Shown here: in pieces, positions 33,994-42,925 of the stretch
Layout of the letters: each line of letters begins with the position of its first letter
Position numbering within the stretch: the first letter of the stretch is position 1
Assembly: GCA_016710525.1 (NCBI GenBank)
Contig: JADJVQ010000016.1
Coordinates: 1 to 64,000, forward strand
Direction: 5' to 3'
DNA: 64,000 nt
DNA from: Burkholderiaceae bacterium
GTDB taxonomy: Bacteria > Pseudomonadota > Gammaproteobacteria > Burkholderiales > Burkholderiaceae_E
Notes under the pieces: generated by a model
The model's input: the letters and a program-made list of their open reading frames with translations, nothing else
Databases searched by the model: none
Told to the model about the DNA's origin: nothing
Position numbers and translations under genes: made by a program

Positions 33994-36092
33994 GCGACAA
34001 GCCCGGCGGGCGCGGTACGACCGTCACGGTGCAGCTGGGCACGCTCACGCTGCGTCTGCCGCCCTGGCAGACGATGGCGGTGCCGGCCATCATCCTGCTG
34101 ACGCTGTCGATGATGATCCTGCCGCTGCCCCCGCTGGTGCTCGATCTGCTGTTCAGCTTCAACATCGCGCTGGCCGTGGTGGTGCTGCTGGTCAGTTCGT
34201 ACACGATCAAGCCGCTGGACTTCGCGGTGTTTCCGTCGGTGCTGCTGGTGACCACGCTGATGCGTCTGTCGCTGAACGTCGCGTCGACCCGCGCCGTGCT
34301 GCAGCACGGGCATACCGGCACCGACGCCGCCGGCAAGGTGATCGAATCGTTCGGTCATTTCCTGATCGGCGGCAACTTCGCGGTCGGCATCATCGTGTTC
34401 GCGATCCTCACGGTGATCAACTTCGTGGTGGTCACCAAGGGCGCCGGCCGCATCGCCGAAGTGTCGGCGCGCTTCGCCCTGGACGCGATGCCCGGCAAGC
34501 AGATGGCGATCGATGCCGACCTGAATACCGGTGCGATCGACCAGAACGAGGCCCGCAAGCGGCGCGCCGAAGTCAGCCAGGAAGCGGACTTCTTCGGGTC
34601 GATGGACGGCGCCTCGAAGTTCGTGCGCGGCGATGCGATGGCCGCGATCATGATTCTGTTCATCAACGTGCTGGGCGGCATTGCGATCGGCCTGCTGCAG
34701 CATGACCTGACACTGGCGCAGGCGGCCAACAACTACGTGCTGCTGGCGATCGGCGACGCGCTGGTGGCCCAGGTGCCTTCGCTGGTGATCTCGGTGGCCG
34801 CGGCCCTTATCGTGGCGCGGGTGAGCAGCGAGGACGACGTCGGCGGGCAGCTGACCAAGCAGCTGCTGTCGATGCCGCGCGCGCTCGGCCTGACCGCAGG
34901 CGTGGTGGCGCTGCTGGGTCTGGTGCCGGGCATGCCGCACTTCTCGTTCCTGCTGCTGGCGGCCGGCTGCGGCTACGCCGCCTACTGGCTGGGTGAGCGC
35001 GATCGTGCCAAGACGGCCGAGCCGGAGGTCGCCGCGCCGGCGCCGGTCAATACCGAGGCGACCTGGGACGACGTCACGCCGGTCGACCAGCTCGGCCTGG
35101 AGGTCGGGTACCGGCTGATCACGCTGGTCGACAAGGACCAGGGCGGCGACCTGCTGACGCGCATCAAGGGCGTGAGAAAGAAGTTCGCTGCCGAAGTGGG
35201 GTTCCTGCCGCCGGCCGTGCACATCCGCGACAACCTCGAGCTGCGCCCCAGCGTTTATCGCGTGACCCTGAAAGGCGTGATCGTGGGCGAGGGCGAAGCC
35301 TTCCCCGGCATGCTGATGGCAATCAATCCAGGCCACATCACTCAGGCGCTTCCCGGCACCCGGACGACCGATCCCGCCTTCGGCCTGCCCGCGATCTGGA
35401 TCGACGAACGCAGCCGCGATCTTGCGATGACCGCCGGTTATACCGTGGTTGATTGCGCCACTGTGATCGCCACGCACCTTCATCATCTGATGCAGGTGCA
35501 TGCGGCCCGGCTGATGGGCCGCGCCGAAGCTCAGCAGCTGCTCGAACACCTGGCCAAGCATTCACCCAAGCTTGGCGAGGATGTCGTGCCCAAGCTGATC
35601 TCGGTGGCGGTCTTCCAGCGCGTGCTGCAAAACCTGCTTGACGATTCGGTGCATGTGCGCGACCTGCGCGGCATCGTCGAGACCCTGGCCGAACACGGTG
35701 TGCGGACCCAGGATCCCGACGAACTGACCCGCGAAGTGCGGGTCGCGCTCTCGCCATCGATCGTGCAGCAGATCTTCGGGCCGGTGAAGGAGTTGTCGGT
35801 GATCGCGATCGAACCCAGTCTGGAAAATCTGCTGGTGCAAGCCCTGATCCCGGGGGCGACTTCGGCCCTGGAGCCGGGGGTGGCCGACTACGTGGTGAAT
35901 GGCGCGGCTGACGCGGCGCGCATTCAGGAGGAAGCCGGCGTCGCGGCCTGCCTGCTGGTTCCCGATCGAATACGAGGACCGCTGTCACGCTTGCTGAAGA
36001 AGGGAGTGCCCCGGCTCAGAGTGCTGGGACACGCTGAGATTCCCGAATCGCAGTCGATCCGTATCGGGCGGGTCATCGGAGAGACCAAGTGA
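33990..36092 (+). CDS. flhA: Flagellar export gate protein FlhA
   Basis: A 700-residue protein: eight N-terminal transmembrane helices with the conserved FHIPEP-type loop (RLSLNVASTRAVLQHGHTG, and MPGKQMAIDADLNTGAID) and a C-terminal cytoplasmic domain that forms the nonameric ring. Length is standard. It overlaps flhB and flhF by 4 bp each, so the three are translationally coupled. Confidence 0.97.
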   Translation: MSDKPGGRGTTVTVQLGTLTLRLPPWQTMAVPAIILLTLSMMILPLPPLVLDLLFSFNIALAVVVLLVSSYTIKPLDFAVFPSVLLVTTLMRLSLNVASTRAVLQHGHTGTDAAGKVIESFGHFLIGGNFAVGIIVFAILTVINFVVVTKGAGRIAEVSARFALDAMPGKQMAIDADLNTGAIDQNEARKRRAEVSQEADFFGSMDGASKFVRGDAMAAIMILFINVLGGIAIGLLQHDLTLAQAANNYVLLAIGDALVAQVPSLVISVAAALIVARVSSEDDVGGQLTKQLLSMPRALGLTAGVVALLGLVPGMPHFSFLLLAAGCGYAAYWLGERDRAKTAEPEVAAPAPVNTEATWDDVTPVDQLGLEVGYRLITLVDKDQGGDLLTRIKGVRKKFAAEVGFLPPAVHIRDNLELRPSVYRVTLKGVIVGEGEAFPGMLMAINPGHITQALPGTRTTDPAFGLPAIWIDERSRDLAMTAGYTVVDCATVIATHLHHLMQVHAARLMGRAEAQQLLEHLAKHSPKLGEDVVPKLISVAVFQRVLQNLLDDSVHVRDLRGIVETLAEHGVRTQDPDELTREVRVALSPSIVQQIFGPVKELSVIAIEPSLENLLVQALIPGATSALEPGVADYVVNGAADAARIQEEAGVAACLLVPDRIRGPLSRLLKKGVPRLRVLGHAEIPESQSIRIGRVIGETK

Positions 36093-37755
36093 ACGTGAAG
36101 CGCTTTTTCGGCCGAACCAATAAAGAAGCTCTGGCCAGACTCCGGGCCGAGCTCGGGCCCGACGCGGTGGTGCTCAAGAACAGGGCCGTGGAGGGCGGCA
36201 TCGAGATCCTGGCGATGGCCGATCATGACTCGGTTCCCGATCCGCTGCCCGCGCCTGCGGCCCATGACGATGACGAGGCCGCTCAGTGGGGCGCGGAGCC
36301 CGCGTCTCGCGAACGCGGGATCGAGCCGCCCGCCAAGCCCGCGGCCGTCGTGCCTGAAATGACCACCTTGTCGTTCCAGCAGTATGTGCGCGACCGCCTG
36401 GCCCGCAAGGGCACGGCAGCCGACAAGGCAGCAGCCGGGAAGGCGGCGGCCGAGAAGGCGGCGGCCGGGAAGGCGGCGGCCGGGAGAGGGCGGCGGCGGC
36501 CGACAAGGTGGCGGCCGAGAAGGTCGCCAGCGAGAGGGTTTTCAGCGAAAGGGCGGCGGCTTCTTCCTCGAATCGGACCGATGCCCGTGCGATCGATCCG
36601 CTGGATCTGCCCGAGCTGGGCTCGTTCGAGCCCCATGGGTCCGACGCCCGTCCGGGCGCCAAGGCGACGGATGCTGCGCAGGCCGCAGCGGCACGCCGGC
36701 AGGCACCGTCCGCACCGTCCGCACCGTCCGCCACTGCACCGGTCTCGGCCGAGGCCATCGCGGAAGCGCTGGACGATGCCCGCGAATCGATCGCCGAAGC
36801 GGTCCAGCACTCGGTGCTCGCCGAGCTGCGTCAGATGAAGGCCTTCATCTCCGACCAGCTCGAAACGTTGTCGTGGTTCGAGGGCACGCGCCGCCAGCCG
36901 GTGCGCAACCGGCTGCTGCGCACGCTGATGACGGCAGGGTTCTCGCCGGCCCTGGGGCGTGCGCTGGTCAACCGGGTACCGGAGGATCTGAACGACGAAC
37001 AGTCGCTGGTCTGGACCGGCAAGGCGCTGGCGCGCAACCTGCTGTGCGACACCGAGGGTTCGATGATCGACGGCGGCGGAATCTTCGCGCTGATCGGGCC
37101 GACCGGAGTCGGCAAGACCACCTCGACCGCGAAGATCGCCGCGCGCTTCGCCCTGAAGCACGGAACGCAGTCGATCGGCCTGGTCACGGTCGACGCCTAC
37201 CGGATCGGTGGCCAGGACCAGCTGCGCAGTTTCGGGCGCATGCTCGGCGTGCCGGTGCATGTCGCGCACGACGCCGCGTCCCTGGCCGATTTCCTGCATC
37301 TGTACATGAACAAGAAGCTGGTGCTGATCGACACGGCCGGCATCGGTCAGCGCGACGAACGCGTCGAAGAGCTGCTGGCCTCGCTCTCTTCCAACGTGGT
37401 GCGCAAGCTGCTGGTGGTCAACGCGGCCGCCCAGGTCGAGACCCAGGAAGAAGTGGTGCTGGCCTATCGCGGCGCGCAGGCGGCCGGGCTGGTCATCTCC
37501 AAGCTCGATGAAGCGGTGCGGCCGGCCGGCGCACTCGATTGCGCGATCCGCCATCGAATGCGGGTGGTCGGCGTGGCCGACGGCCAGCGGGTGCCCGAGG
37601 ACTGGGCCTGGGCCGAGCCCCAGGCGCTGGTCGACCGGGCGCTGGCGGTGCACCCGTCGCCTGCCTTCGAGCTCGACGATCAGCTGCTGAGCATGATGTT
37701 CGCAGCACCCCGGGGCCAGGCCCCGCAGGCCGCGCCGCGGAGGTCCGATGTTTGA
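36089..37755 (+). pseudogene. flhF: Flagellar SRP-type GTPase FlhF, frameshifted
   Basis: FlhF is an SRP-family GTPase that places or counts flagella. The N-terminus (GTG at 36089; MNVKRFFGRTNKEAL) is in one frame. A Lys-Ala-rich repeat linker follows, and near 36482-36484 the frame changes. The linker continues as RAAAADKVAAEKV and the NG domain (GPTGVGKTTSTAKIA, VTVDAYRIGGQDQL, DTAGIGQRD) runs to 37755. Adding one G to the GGG there would restore about 555 residues. As read, the first frame ends at 36838 without the GTPase domain. An assembly indel in the repeat is likely. Confidence 0.92.
36425..36534 (+). repeat. 15-bp coding repeat in flhF
   Basis: Four near-identical 15-bp units (AAGGCGGCGGCCGGG and variants, coding KAAAG/KAAAE) occupy 36425-36484. 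A diverged stretch and two further related units follow. The flhF frameshift falls at the end of the fourth unit. Such repeats are prone to slippage in cells and to error in sequencing. Confidence 0.85.
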
Positions 37756-38566
37756 AGCCGCCTTGGACCAGGCCAGCGGCCTGCGTCGCCTGTTCCGTCA
37801 GCGCACGATGCGGCTGCTGCCGGTCATGGCCGATCCGCGCCCCGCCGACAGCGCTTCGTTCGCCCTGAACCTGGCCGCCGCGTTCGGTCGGGGCGGCTGG
37901 AATCCGATCGTGATCGACGCGCATCGCCAGGGAGTCGCCTCGTTGCTGGGCCTGGAGCTGCGCCACGACCTGGAAGACCTGATCGAAGGCCGATGCCGGT
38001 TCGCGCAGGCGCTGCGGCGTGGCCGCGACGGCGTCCCTGTGCTGGCGGCCCAGCGCGGATTCGACGCGCTGACCCGGGATGCGCGCGCGGCCGAGGCGGT
38101 CTTCAGCGCGGTGGCCTCCTTCGAAGGCGCCTACGACGTCGCCCTGGTGCACGCGTCGGCCGCCTCGCTGGGCGCGCTGCTGCAGGCGCAGGACGTCGAG
38201 ACCACGCTGCTCTGCGGTCCCGACGAGGCCGATCTGACCGAGACCTATGCCCGGCTGAAGTCGATGGTCAACGACTACCGGATGTCGCAGTTCCGGGTGG
38301 TTTTCGACGGCTTCGACTCACAGGCCGACGTGGCCGCCTGTCACCGCCGGCTGGCCGCCGTGGCCGCGCGCTTCCTCGATGCCGCCGTCACATTCGGCGG
38401 TTCGGTGGGACGCGACGCGGATCTGGACGAAGCGGTTCGCGAACGAACCAGCATTTTTGCAGTGGCGGCCCGGGGTCCGGCCGCACGAGCCTTCGAGCGC
38501 ATTGCCTCGGCGGCCCATGAGTGGCGGCTTCCGGCATTCACGCCGGATCGCCGCACGATCCATTGA
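37748..38566 (+). CDS. flhG: FlhG/FleN-like protein with a degenerate P-loop
   Basis: A 272-residue MinD/ParA-like protein in the usual flhG place, overlapping flhF by 8 bp with GGAGG upstream. The overall MinD pattern is present: NLAAAFGRGGWNPIVIDAH, then DLEDLIEG, later VFDGFDSQADV. The deviant Walker A (SGKGGVGKT in active FlhG) is replaced by ADPRPADSASFA, and DYDVALVH replaces the usual DYD-x-x-IDT region. It probably cannot hydrolyse ATP. It may still bind partners such as FlhF (inference). Confidence 0.75.
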   Translation: MFEAALDQASGLRRLFRQRTMRLLPVMADPRPADSASFALNLAAAFGRGGWNPIVIDAHRQGVASLLGLELRHDLEDLIEGRCRFAQALRRGRDGVPVLAAQRGFDALTRDARAAEAVFSAVASFEGAYDVALVHASAASLGALLQAQDVETTLLCGPDEADLTETYARLKSMVNDYRMSQFRVVFDGFDSQADVAACHRRLAAVAARFLDAAVTFGGSVGRDADLDEAVRERTSIFAVAARGPAARAFERIASAAHEWRLPAFTPDRRTIH

Positions 38567-38580
38567 GCAAGGTGATCGAT

Positions 38581-39297
38581 ATGTACACCTCACGTGGGAC
38601 CCTGGATCGGCAGGCTGCGATCAACCAGTACGGCCAGCTGGTGCGGCGGGTGGCCGCGCAGCTGATTGCCAAGCTGCCGGCCAATGTCGAAATGGACGAT
38701 CTGGTGCAGGCCGGCATGATCGGGCTGTTCGATGCCTTGTCGCGCTACCAGGCCGACCAGGGTGCCCAGTTCGAAACCTTCGCGATGCAGCGCGTGCGCG
38801 GCGCGATGCTCGACGAGCTGCGCGGCAACGACTGGCTGCCCCGCTCGGTGCGGCGCAATCAGCGCAGCATCGAATCGGCGATCCAGCGGCTCGAGCAGCG
38901 TCACAAGCGCCATCCCAGCGACCTGGAGATCGCGGCCGAAATGGGCCTGACGATCGATGCCTATCACTCGATGCTGGGCGATGCCCGGGGCTCGCAGCTG
39001 ATCTATCTGGACGAGATGGGATCGGACGATTCGGAAGAAGGGTTCCTCGACCGCCATCAGATCGCCGACAACGCCGAGCCGGTCTCGATGCTGCGCGACG
39101 AGCGGTTCCGCGGTGCCCTGATCGAGGCGATCGAAGGACTGCCGGAACGCGAAAAGCTCGTGATGGGCATGTACTACGAACAGGACATGAACCTGAAGGA
39201 GATCGGCGCGGTGCTGGGGGTGACCGAGTCGCGGGTCTCGCAGCTGCACAGCCAGGCGGTCGCACGGTTGCGCACGAAGCTGCGCGCCTGGGCCTGA
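38581..39297 (+). CDS. fliA: Flagellar sigma factor FliA (sigma-28)
   Basis: A 238-residue sigma factor, close to the enteric length of 239. Region 2 contains MDDLVQAGMIGLFDALSRYQ and FETFAMQRVRGAMLDELR; region 4 contains NLKEIGAVLGVTESRVSQLH. The ATG at 38581 is chosen with AAGGTG upstream; an open frame extends to 38521 inside flhG. It drives the flagellin, flgM and probably motA promoters described here, and is held by FlgM until hook completion. Confidence 0.96.
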   Translation: MYTSRGTLDRQAAINQYGQLVRRVAAQLIAKLPANVEMDDLVQAGMIGLFDALSRYQADQGAQFETFAMQRVRGAMLDELRGNDWLPRSVRRNQRSIESAIQRLEQRHKRHPSDLEIAAEMGLTIDAYHSMLGDARGSQLIYLDEMGSDDSEEGFLDRHQIADNAEPVSMLRDERFRGALIEAIEGLPEREKLVMGMYYEQDMNLKEIGAVLGVTESRVSQLHSQAVARLRTKLRAWA

Positions 39298-39325
39298 CGG
39301 CGTCGCAGCGGCATTCGGGGGCAAC

Positions 39326-40687
39326 GTGCTCGACAGATTCAGAAGACGCATCGCGCCCGCGGCGGCGATCGACGCGCCCGGTCAACCGGCGACTCCGCAA
39401 GGGCTGCGCACCGCGATGTCGTCCGATGTCGTCTCGCGGCTGGCCAGCCAGGCCAGCGGGCTGGGTCGCCAGGCGGCACAGCTCAACGGCCTGATCGAGG
39501 ACCTGGCGCGCGAGGGCGACGCGCAGTCCAATGGCATGCGCGAACTGGCCGACCAGATCGACCAGGTTGTCGGCGCCACCCGCGACATCGACTATGCGGC
39601 CGAAGCCGGGCGGGCCCGGGTCGACGAGGCGCGCAGCGCGGTGAATCGGGTGGGCGAGGGCGTGGGCGGCGTGGTCAACACGCTTCGCCAGGTGGCGGGC
39701 GCCGCCGACGAGATCACGCGGATCGCGCTGCAGACCCGCCTGGTGGCCTTCAATGCCTCGGTCGAGGCCAAGCGCGCCGGAGACGCCGGGCGCGGTTTCG
39801 GTGTCGTCGCCGATGCCGTCAAGGACCTGGCGGCCAAGGTCGAACAGTCGTCCAAGCTGATCATGAGCACGATCGCGCAACTCGATACCCGGGTCGGGCA
39901 GCTGGCCCAGGAAATCACCGGCGGCGAGGATGGTTCGCGCAGCGAGTTCCAGCGTGCGCTGCAGGCCACCGAAAGCTGCGTGGGCGACATCGCCCATGCC
40001 TCGCGCCAGAACCTGGCGATCTGCGTGCAGACCAGCGTGCGGATGCGCGAAATGGCCGGTCAGGTCATGGCGACCGCCGGCACGCTGACCGGTGCCCGGC
40101 AGGACACGCTGGAATTCCTGGCGGTGGCCGAATCGCTGGTCGAACTCACCGCCGATACCGGCCTTGCGACGCCCGATACTCCCTTCATCGAAGCGGTCAT
40201 CGCGACCGCGGCGCGAATTTCGGCGCTGTTCAGCCAGGCTGTCCAGGAGGGTCAGATCAGCCTGGAGGACCTGTTCGACGAACGTTATGTCCCGATTGCC
40301 GGCACTCAGCCGCAACAGTGCATGACCCGATACGTCGGCTTCACCGACCGGGTGCTGCCGGCCATCCAGGAGCCGCTGCTCGCCCTGTCCGACAAGGTTG
40401 TCTTTTGCGCGGCGGTCGATCGCAACGGGTTTCTGCCGACGCACAACCGGAAGTTCTCCAAGCCGCAAGGCAAGGATCCGATCTGGAATGCGGCCAACTG
40501 CCGCAATCGGCGGGTGTTCAACGACCGCACCGGACTGGCCGCCGGACGCAATCAGCGCCGCTTCCTGCTGCAGACCTATCGGCGCGACATGGGCGGCAAC
40601 CACTTCGTGCTGATGAAAGACCTTTCGGCTCCCATCCTGATCGGCGAACGCCATTGGGGCGCGGTGCGCCTGGCCTACCAGTTCTGA
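39326..40687 (+). CDS. Soluble methyl-accepting chemotaxis protein with C-terminal sensory domain
   Basis: A 453-residue protein without transmembrane helices. The N-terminal half is a short MCP signalling coiled coil with a hairpin tip at about residues 133-169 (IALQTRLVAFNASVEAKRAG, then GRGFGVVADAVKDLA). The C-terminal half (about 300-453) looks like a sensory domain: DLFDERYVPIAGTQPQQC, FLPTHNRKFSKPQG and NRRVFNDRTGLAAGRN. It should signal to CheA from the cytoplasm. The start is a GTG after GGGG. It follows fliA by 28 bp, so it is probably in the flh-fliA operon. Confidence 0.82.
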   Translation: MLDRFRRRIAPAAAIDAPGQPATPQGLRTAMSSDVVSRLASQASGLGRQAAQLNGLIEDLAREGDAQSNGMRELADQIDQVVGATRDIDYAAEAGRARVDEARSAVNRVGEGVGGVVNTLRQVAGAADEITRIALQTRLVAFNASVEAKRAGDAGRGFGVVADAVKDLAAKVEQSSKLIMSTIAQLDTRVGQLAQEITGGEDGSRSEFQRALQATESCVGDIAHASRQNLAICVQTSVRMREMAGQVMATAGTLTGARQDTLEFLAVAESLVELTADTGLATPDTPFIEAVIATAARISALFSQAVQEGQISLEDLFDERYVPIAGTQPQQCMTRYVGFTDRVLPAIQEPLLALSDKVVFCAAVDRNGFLPTHNRKFSKPQGKDPIWNAANCRNRRVFNDRTGLAAGRNQRRFLLQTYRRDMGGNHFVLMKDLSAPILIGERHWGAVRLAYQF

Positions 40688-40724
40688 ATCTGCGCCGAGC
40701 CCCGACCGGGGCCGGGGAGGACGA

Positions 40725-41066
40725 TCAGGCCCGATGCAGGGCGCGCGATGGTGTCGCCAGCCCGCTCGTACCGGGCAGTCCGTAGGTGGCCGCCGGTTCG
40801 AAAATCGCGTTCAAGGCCCTCTGGTTGCGGGCAGCCGAGCGCTGCAGCAGACCGGCATTCACCACGAGCTGGCGCCTCGCCATTCCCAGGCGATCGCGGG
40901 CGCCGGCATCGGCCACCCCCGTGCTGCGCAGTCTGTCGAGCGCCTCGGCCAGCGCCTGACCGGCGTCGCCCAAAGCGCGGGCATCGCCTGAAATCAGCGC
41001 CTGACGCTGCGCCTCGAGGGCAGCCAGCAGTGGATCACCCAAGTCCGGCACGCGGTCCGCTGCCAT
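40725..41066 (-). CDS. flgN: FlgN-like flagellar chaperone
   Basis: A 113-residue, mainly helical protein directly after flgM with TGATG stop/start overlap. FlgN chaperones FlgK and FlgL before export. Sequence conservation is low; RLGMARRQLVVNAGLLQRSA followed by NQRALNAIF fits the FlgN C-terminal helix (N-x-R-A-L). It converges on the soluble chemoreceptor gene. Confidence 0.82.
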   Translation of the reverse strand: MAADRVPDLGDPLLAALEAQRQALISGDARALGDAGQALAEALDRLRSTGVADAGARDRLGMARRQLVVNAGLLQRSAARNQRALNAIFEPAATYGLPGTSGLATPSRALHRA

Positions 41067-41383
41067 CACTGGCTGCGGCCCGTGGCCATGGTTTCGATCA
41101 GCTCTGCGGCGGCACTGATCATCTTGTCGGCGACCGCCTCGGCGGACACGTGGAATCGGCCTTCCTGGATGGCGGCTTTGACTTCTTCCACCTTCCCGGA
41201 ACGCACGGGTTGCTCGGCGCCGTCGGCAGCGGCAATGCTGCGTGACGTTGCCGACAGTTCCACCTTGTCGACCGGGACAGTGCCCGCGACTTCCTGCGAC
41301 CCGGCCGTTGGCGCCCGCGTGCCGTTGGTGGCGCGCGGGACCGGTTCGGGTTGCTTGGACTCTATGTTGTTTCCGACTTTCAT
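41066..41383 (-). CDS. flgM: Anti-sigma-28 factor FlgM
   Basis: A 105-residue protein. The disordered N-terminal half is followed by a C-terminal sigma-binding half with VDKVELSATSRSI, KVEEVKAAIQEGRFHVSAE and AVADKMISAAAELIE, the FlgM pattern. It holds FliA inactive until it is exported through the finished hook. It has its own sigma-28 promoter and may also be read from flgA. Confidence 0.94.
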   Translation of the reverse strand: MKVGNNIESKQPEPVPRATNGTRAPTAGSQEVAGTVPVDKVELSATSRSIAAADGAEQPVRSGKVEEVKAAIQEGRFHVSAEAVADKMISAAAELIETMATGRSQ

Positions 41384-41431
41384 ACCTGGCTCCCTGTCGG
41401 TAATCCGACGCTTGCGAGGCTCCTGGTGACA

Positions 41432-41458
41432 GTATCGGCGATGCCGGCGGAAACTTAA
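41432..41458 (-). promoter_or_regulatory. Sigma-28 promoter of flgM-flgN
   Basis: On the minus strand TTAAGTTT (7 of 8 to TAAAGTTT, beginning at 41458) is followed at exact FliA spacing (15 bp after TTAA) by GCCGATAC (41439-41432; 7 of 8). The flgM start is about 50 bp downstream. This makes flgM a class III gene as in enterics. Confidence 0.82.
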
Positions 41459-41490
41459 GCGCGAATCAGATGGGTGGAAACGGATTTGCT

Positions 41491-42279
41491 CTAAAGACGC
41501 ACTTCGATGGTTCGGTCCCGAAGTGTTCCCGCGACGACCCGACCCGACTCCGTTCTGACACGCAGGCTTTGCCCTTCGCTGCCTGGAGTTAATGCAACAC
41601 CTTCACTAGCCAACGTAAAACCTTGACCAGTAACGATAATTTGTATCGGATCTCCGGCATTGACTGACGGGGGAATCCGCAGCGCATCGACTCGCAGAGG
41701 CTGCCCTGCCGCGACCGAACGGGTCAGTTGTTTTCCGTTGAGCGATGCAGGATCGGAGACGAGCGGCACATTTTCGCGCGTCAGATCGAATTCTTCGAGG
41801 TGCACGTCGCTGGCACTGAGCGCGGTTCCGGGGGTCAGTGCGGTATTGGCGATCGCAACTTGCGCGAACGCTTGAATGGTAACGGGCAGGCGGATCGCCC
41901 AGCTCGCGCCCGCCGTGCACCGGATGCCGACCTGCGTGCGTCCCCAGAGCCGCACGCCGGGCGGCACGAACGGTTCGGCGCGCGCACATGGGGCCAGATG
42001 AACCCGGGTGTCGAGCTGTCCGACCTGGATGACCAGCCGATGGCGGGTGCCCAGTTCGCGCTCCACCAGGATGCGAACCGCGGCCTCGGTCGGGTCGGCG
42101 GCAGACGGCGCACCCGGCGCCACCAGGGCTGAGCCGGGCGCCGGTGCGACACCGCTGGCCGGGGCGGCAGGGCCCGGGGCGATGGCAGCCGGCACCGACG
42201 GGGCAGGCTGGGCCGAAGCGCCGGCGCCGGGCCATCCGCCCGCGAGCAGCAGCAGGCACACGACTGTCAGACACCTCAT
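41491..42279 (-). CDS. flgA: Flagellar P-ring assembly chaperone FlgA
   Basis: A 262-residue periplasmic chaperone for P-ring formation. The signal peptide is MRCLTVVCLLLLAGGWPGAG with an Ala/Pro-rich stretch after it. A SAF-like domain follows (LTPGTALSASDVHLEEFDL) and the C-terminal FlgA domain has VNAGDPIQIIVTGQGFTL and GSEGQSLRVRTESGRVVAG. It is divergent from flgB. Confidence 0.94.
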   Translation of the reverse strand: MRCLTVVCLLLLAGGWPGAGASAQPAPSVPAAIAPGPAAPASGVAPAPGSALVAPGAPSAADPTEAAVRILVERELGTRHRLVIQVGQLDTRVHLAPCARAEPFVPPGVRLWGRTQVGIRCTAGASWAIRLPVTIQAFAQVAIANTALTPGTALSASDVHLEEFDLTRENVPLVSDPASLNGKQLTRSVAAGQPLRVDALRIPPSVNAGDPIQIIVTGQGFTLASEGVALTPGSEGQSLRVRTESGRVVAGTLRDRTIEVRL

Positions 42280-42339
42280 GGCTCACTCCCTGGAAACGAT
42301 GAGGTCACTGTGCGCGCCCCAGGGACTCCCCGGGAGCCG

Positions 42340-42367
42340 GAATAGGCCGGCAAGGCGGCGGCTTTTC
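42340..42367. promoter_or_regulatory. FlhDC-box-like dyad between flgA and flgB
   Basis: GAATAGGC, a 12-bp spacer, then GGCTTTTC (complement GAAAAGCC). It lies 61-88 bp before flgA and 74-101 bp before flgB, so one site could control both operons, as at fliE/fliF. Confidence 0.5.
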
Positions 42368-42440
42368 GGCACTTAAGAAATCGCCGCGCGTCCGAAGATC
42401 GGTTCGACACATCCTCAGGTACGCCTGCCGGAGAACCCGC

Positions 42441-42860
42441 ATGCTCGACCGATTTCTCGATTCCATCCAGTTTCAGGGCCAGGCCCTGCAGTTGCGGGCC
42501 GACCGGCAGAAGGTTCTGGCCGGCAATATCGCCAATGCCGACACGCCGGGATTCAAGTCGCGGGATTTCAACTTCGCCCGGGAACTGCAGCAGGCGACCG
42601 AACGAGGGATGGCCGATCCGTCGCGCCTGGCGCAGGTTGCCGCGCAGACCGGACACCTGGCGCTGGCCGGCAGCGCCGCGCCGGGGACCGACCCGAAACT
42701 GCAGTACCGGCTGCCCGAACAGGCCTCGATCGACGGCAATACCGTCGAGCTCGACCGCGAGCGCGCCAATTTTGCCGACAACTCGGTGCGCTACGAGGCG
42801 ACGCTGCGGTTCATCAACGGCGGTGTGCGGACGATGCTCTCGGCGATCCGCGGCGAATGA
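42441..42860 (+). CDS. flgB: Flagellar proximal rod protein FlgB
   Basis: A 139-residue rod protein. Typical segments are LRADRQKVLAGNIANADTPG and the C-terminal ERANFADNSVRYEATLRFIN. GGAG lies about 9 bases before the ATG. It opens the flgBCDEFGHIJKL operon. Confidence 0.96.
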   Translation: MLDRFLDSIQFQGQALQLRADRQKVLAGNIANADTPGFKSRDFNFARELQQATERGMADPSRLAQVAAQTGHLALAGSAAPGTDPKLQYRLPEQASIDGNTVELDRERANFADNSVRYEATLRFINGGVRTMLSAIRGE

Positions 42861-42925
42861 CCCTCTGCCGGCCGCCGTTGGCCCACCGCGTCTAGCCGAA
42901 TCCGCCAGACAGTCAGGAGTTCTCC

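Noticed and set aside
40699..40712. GCCCCG-AC-CGGGGC between the soluble chemoreceptor and flgN as a terminator
   Set aside because: The stem is only six pairs with a two-base centre and no T-run on either strand.
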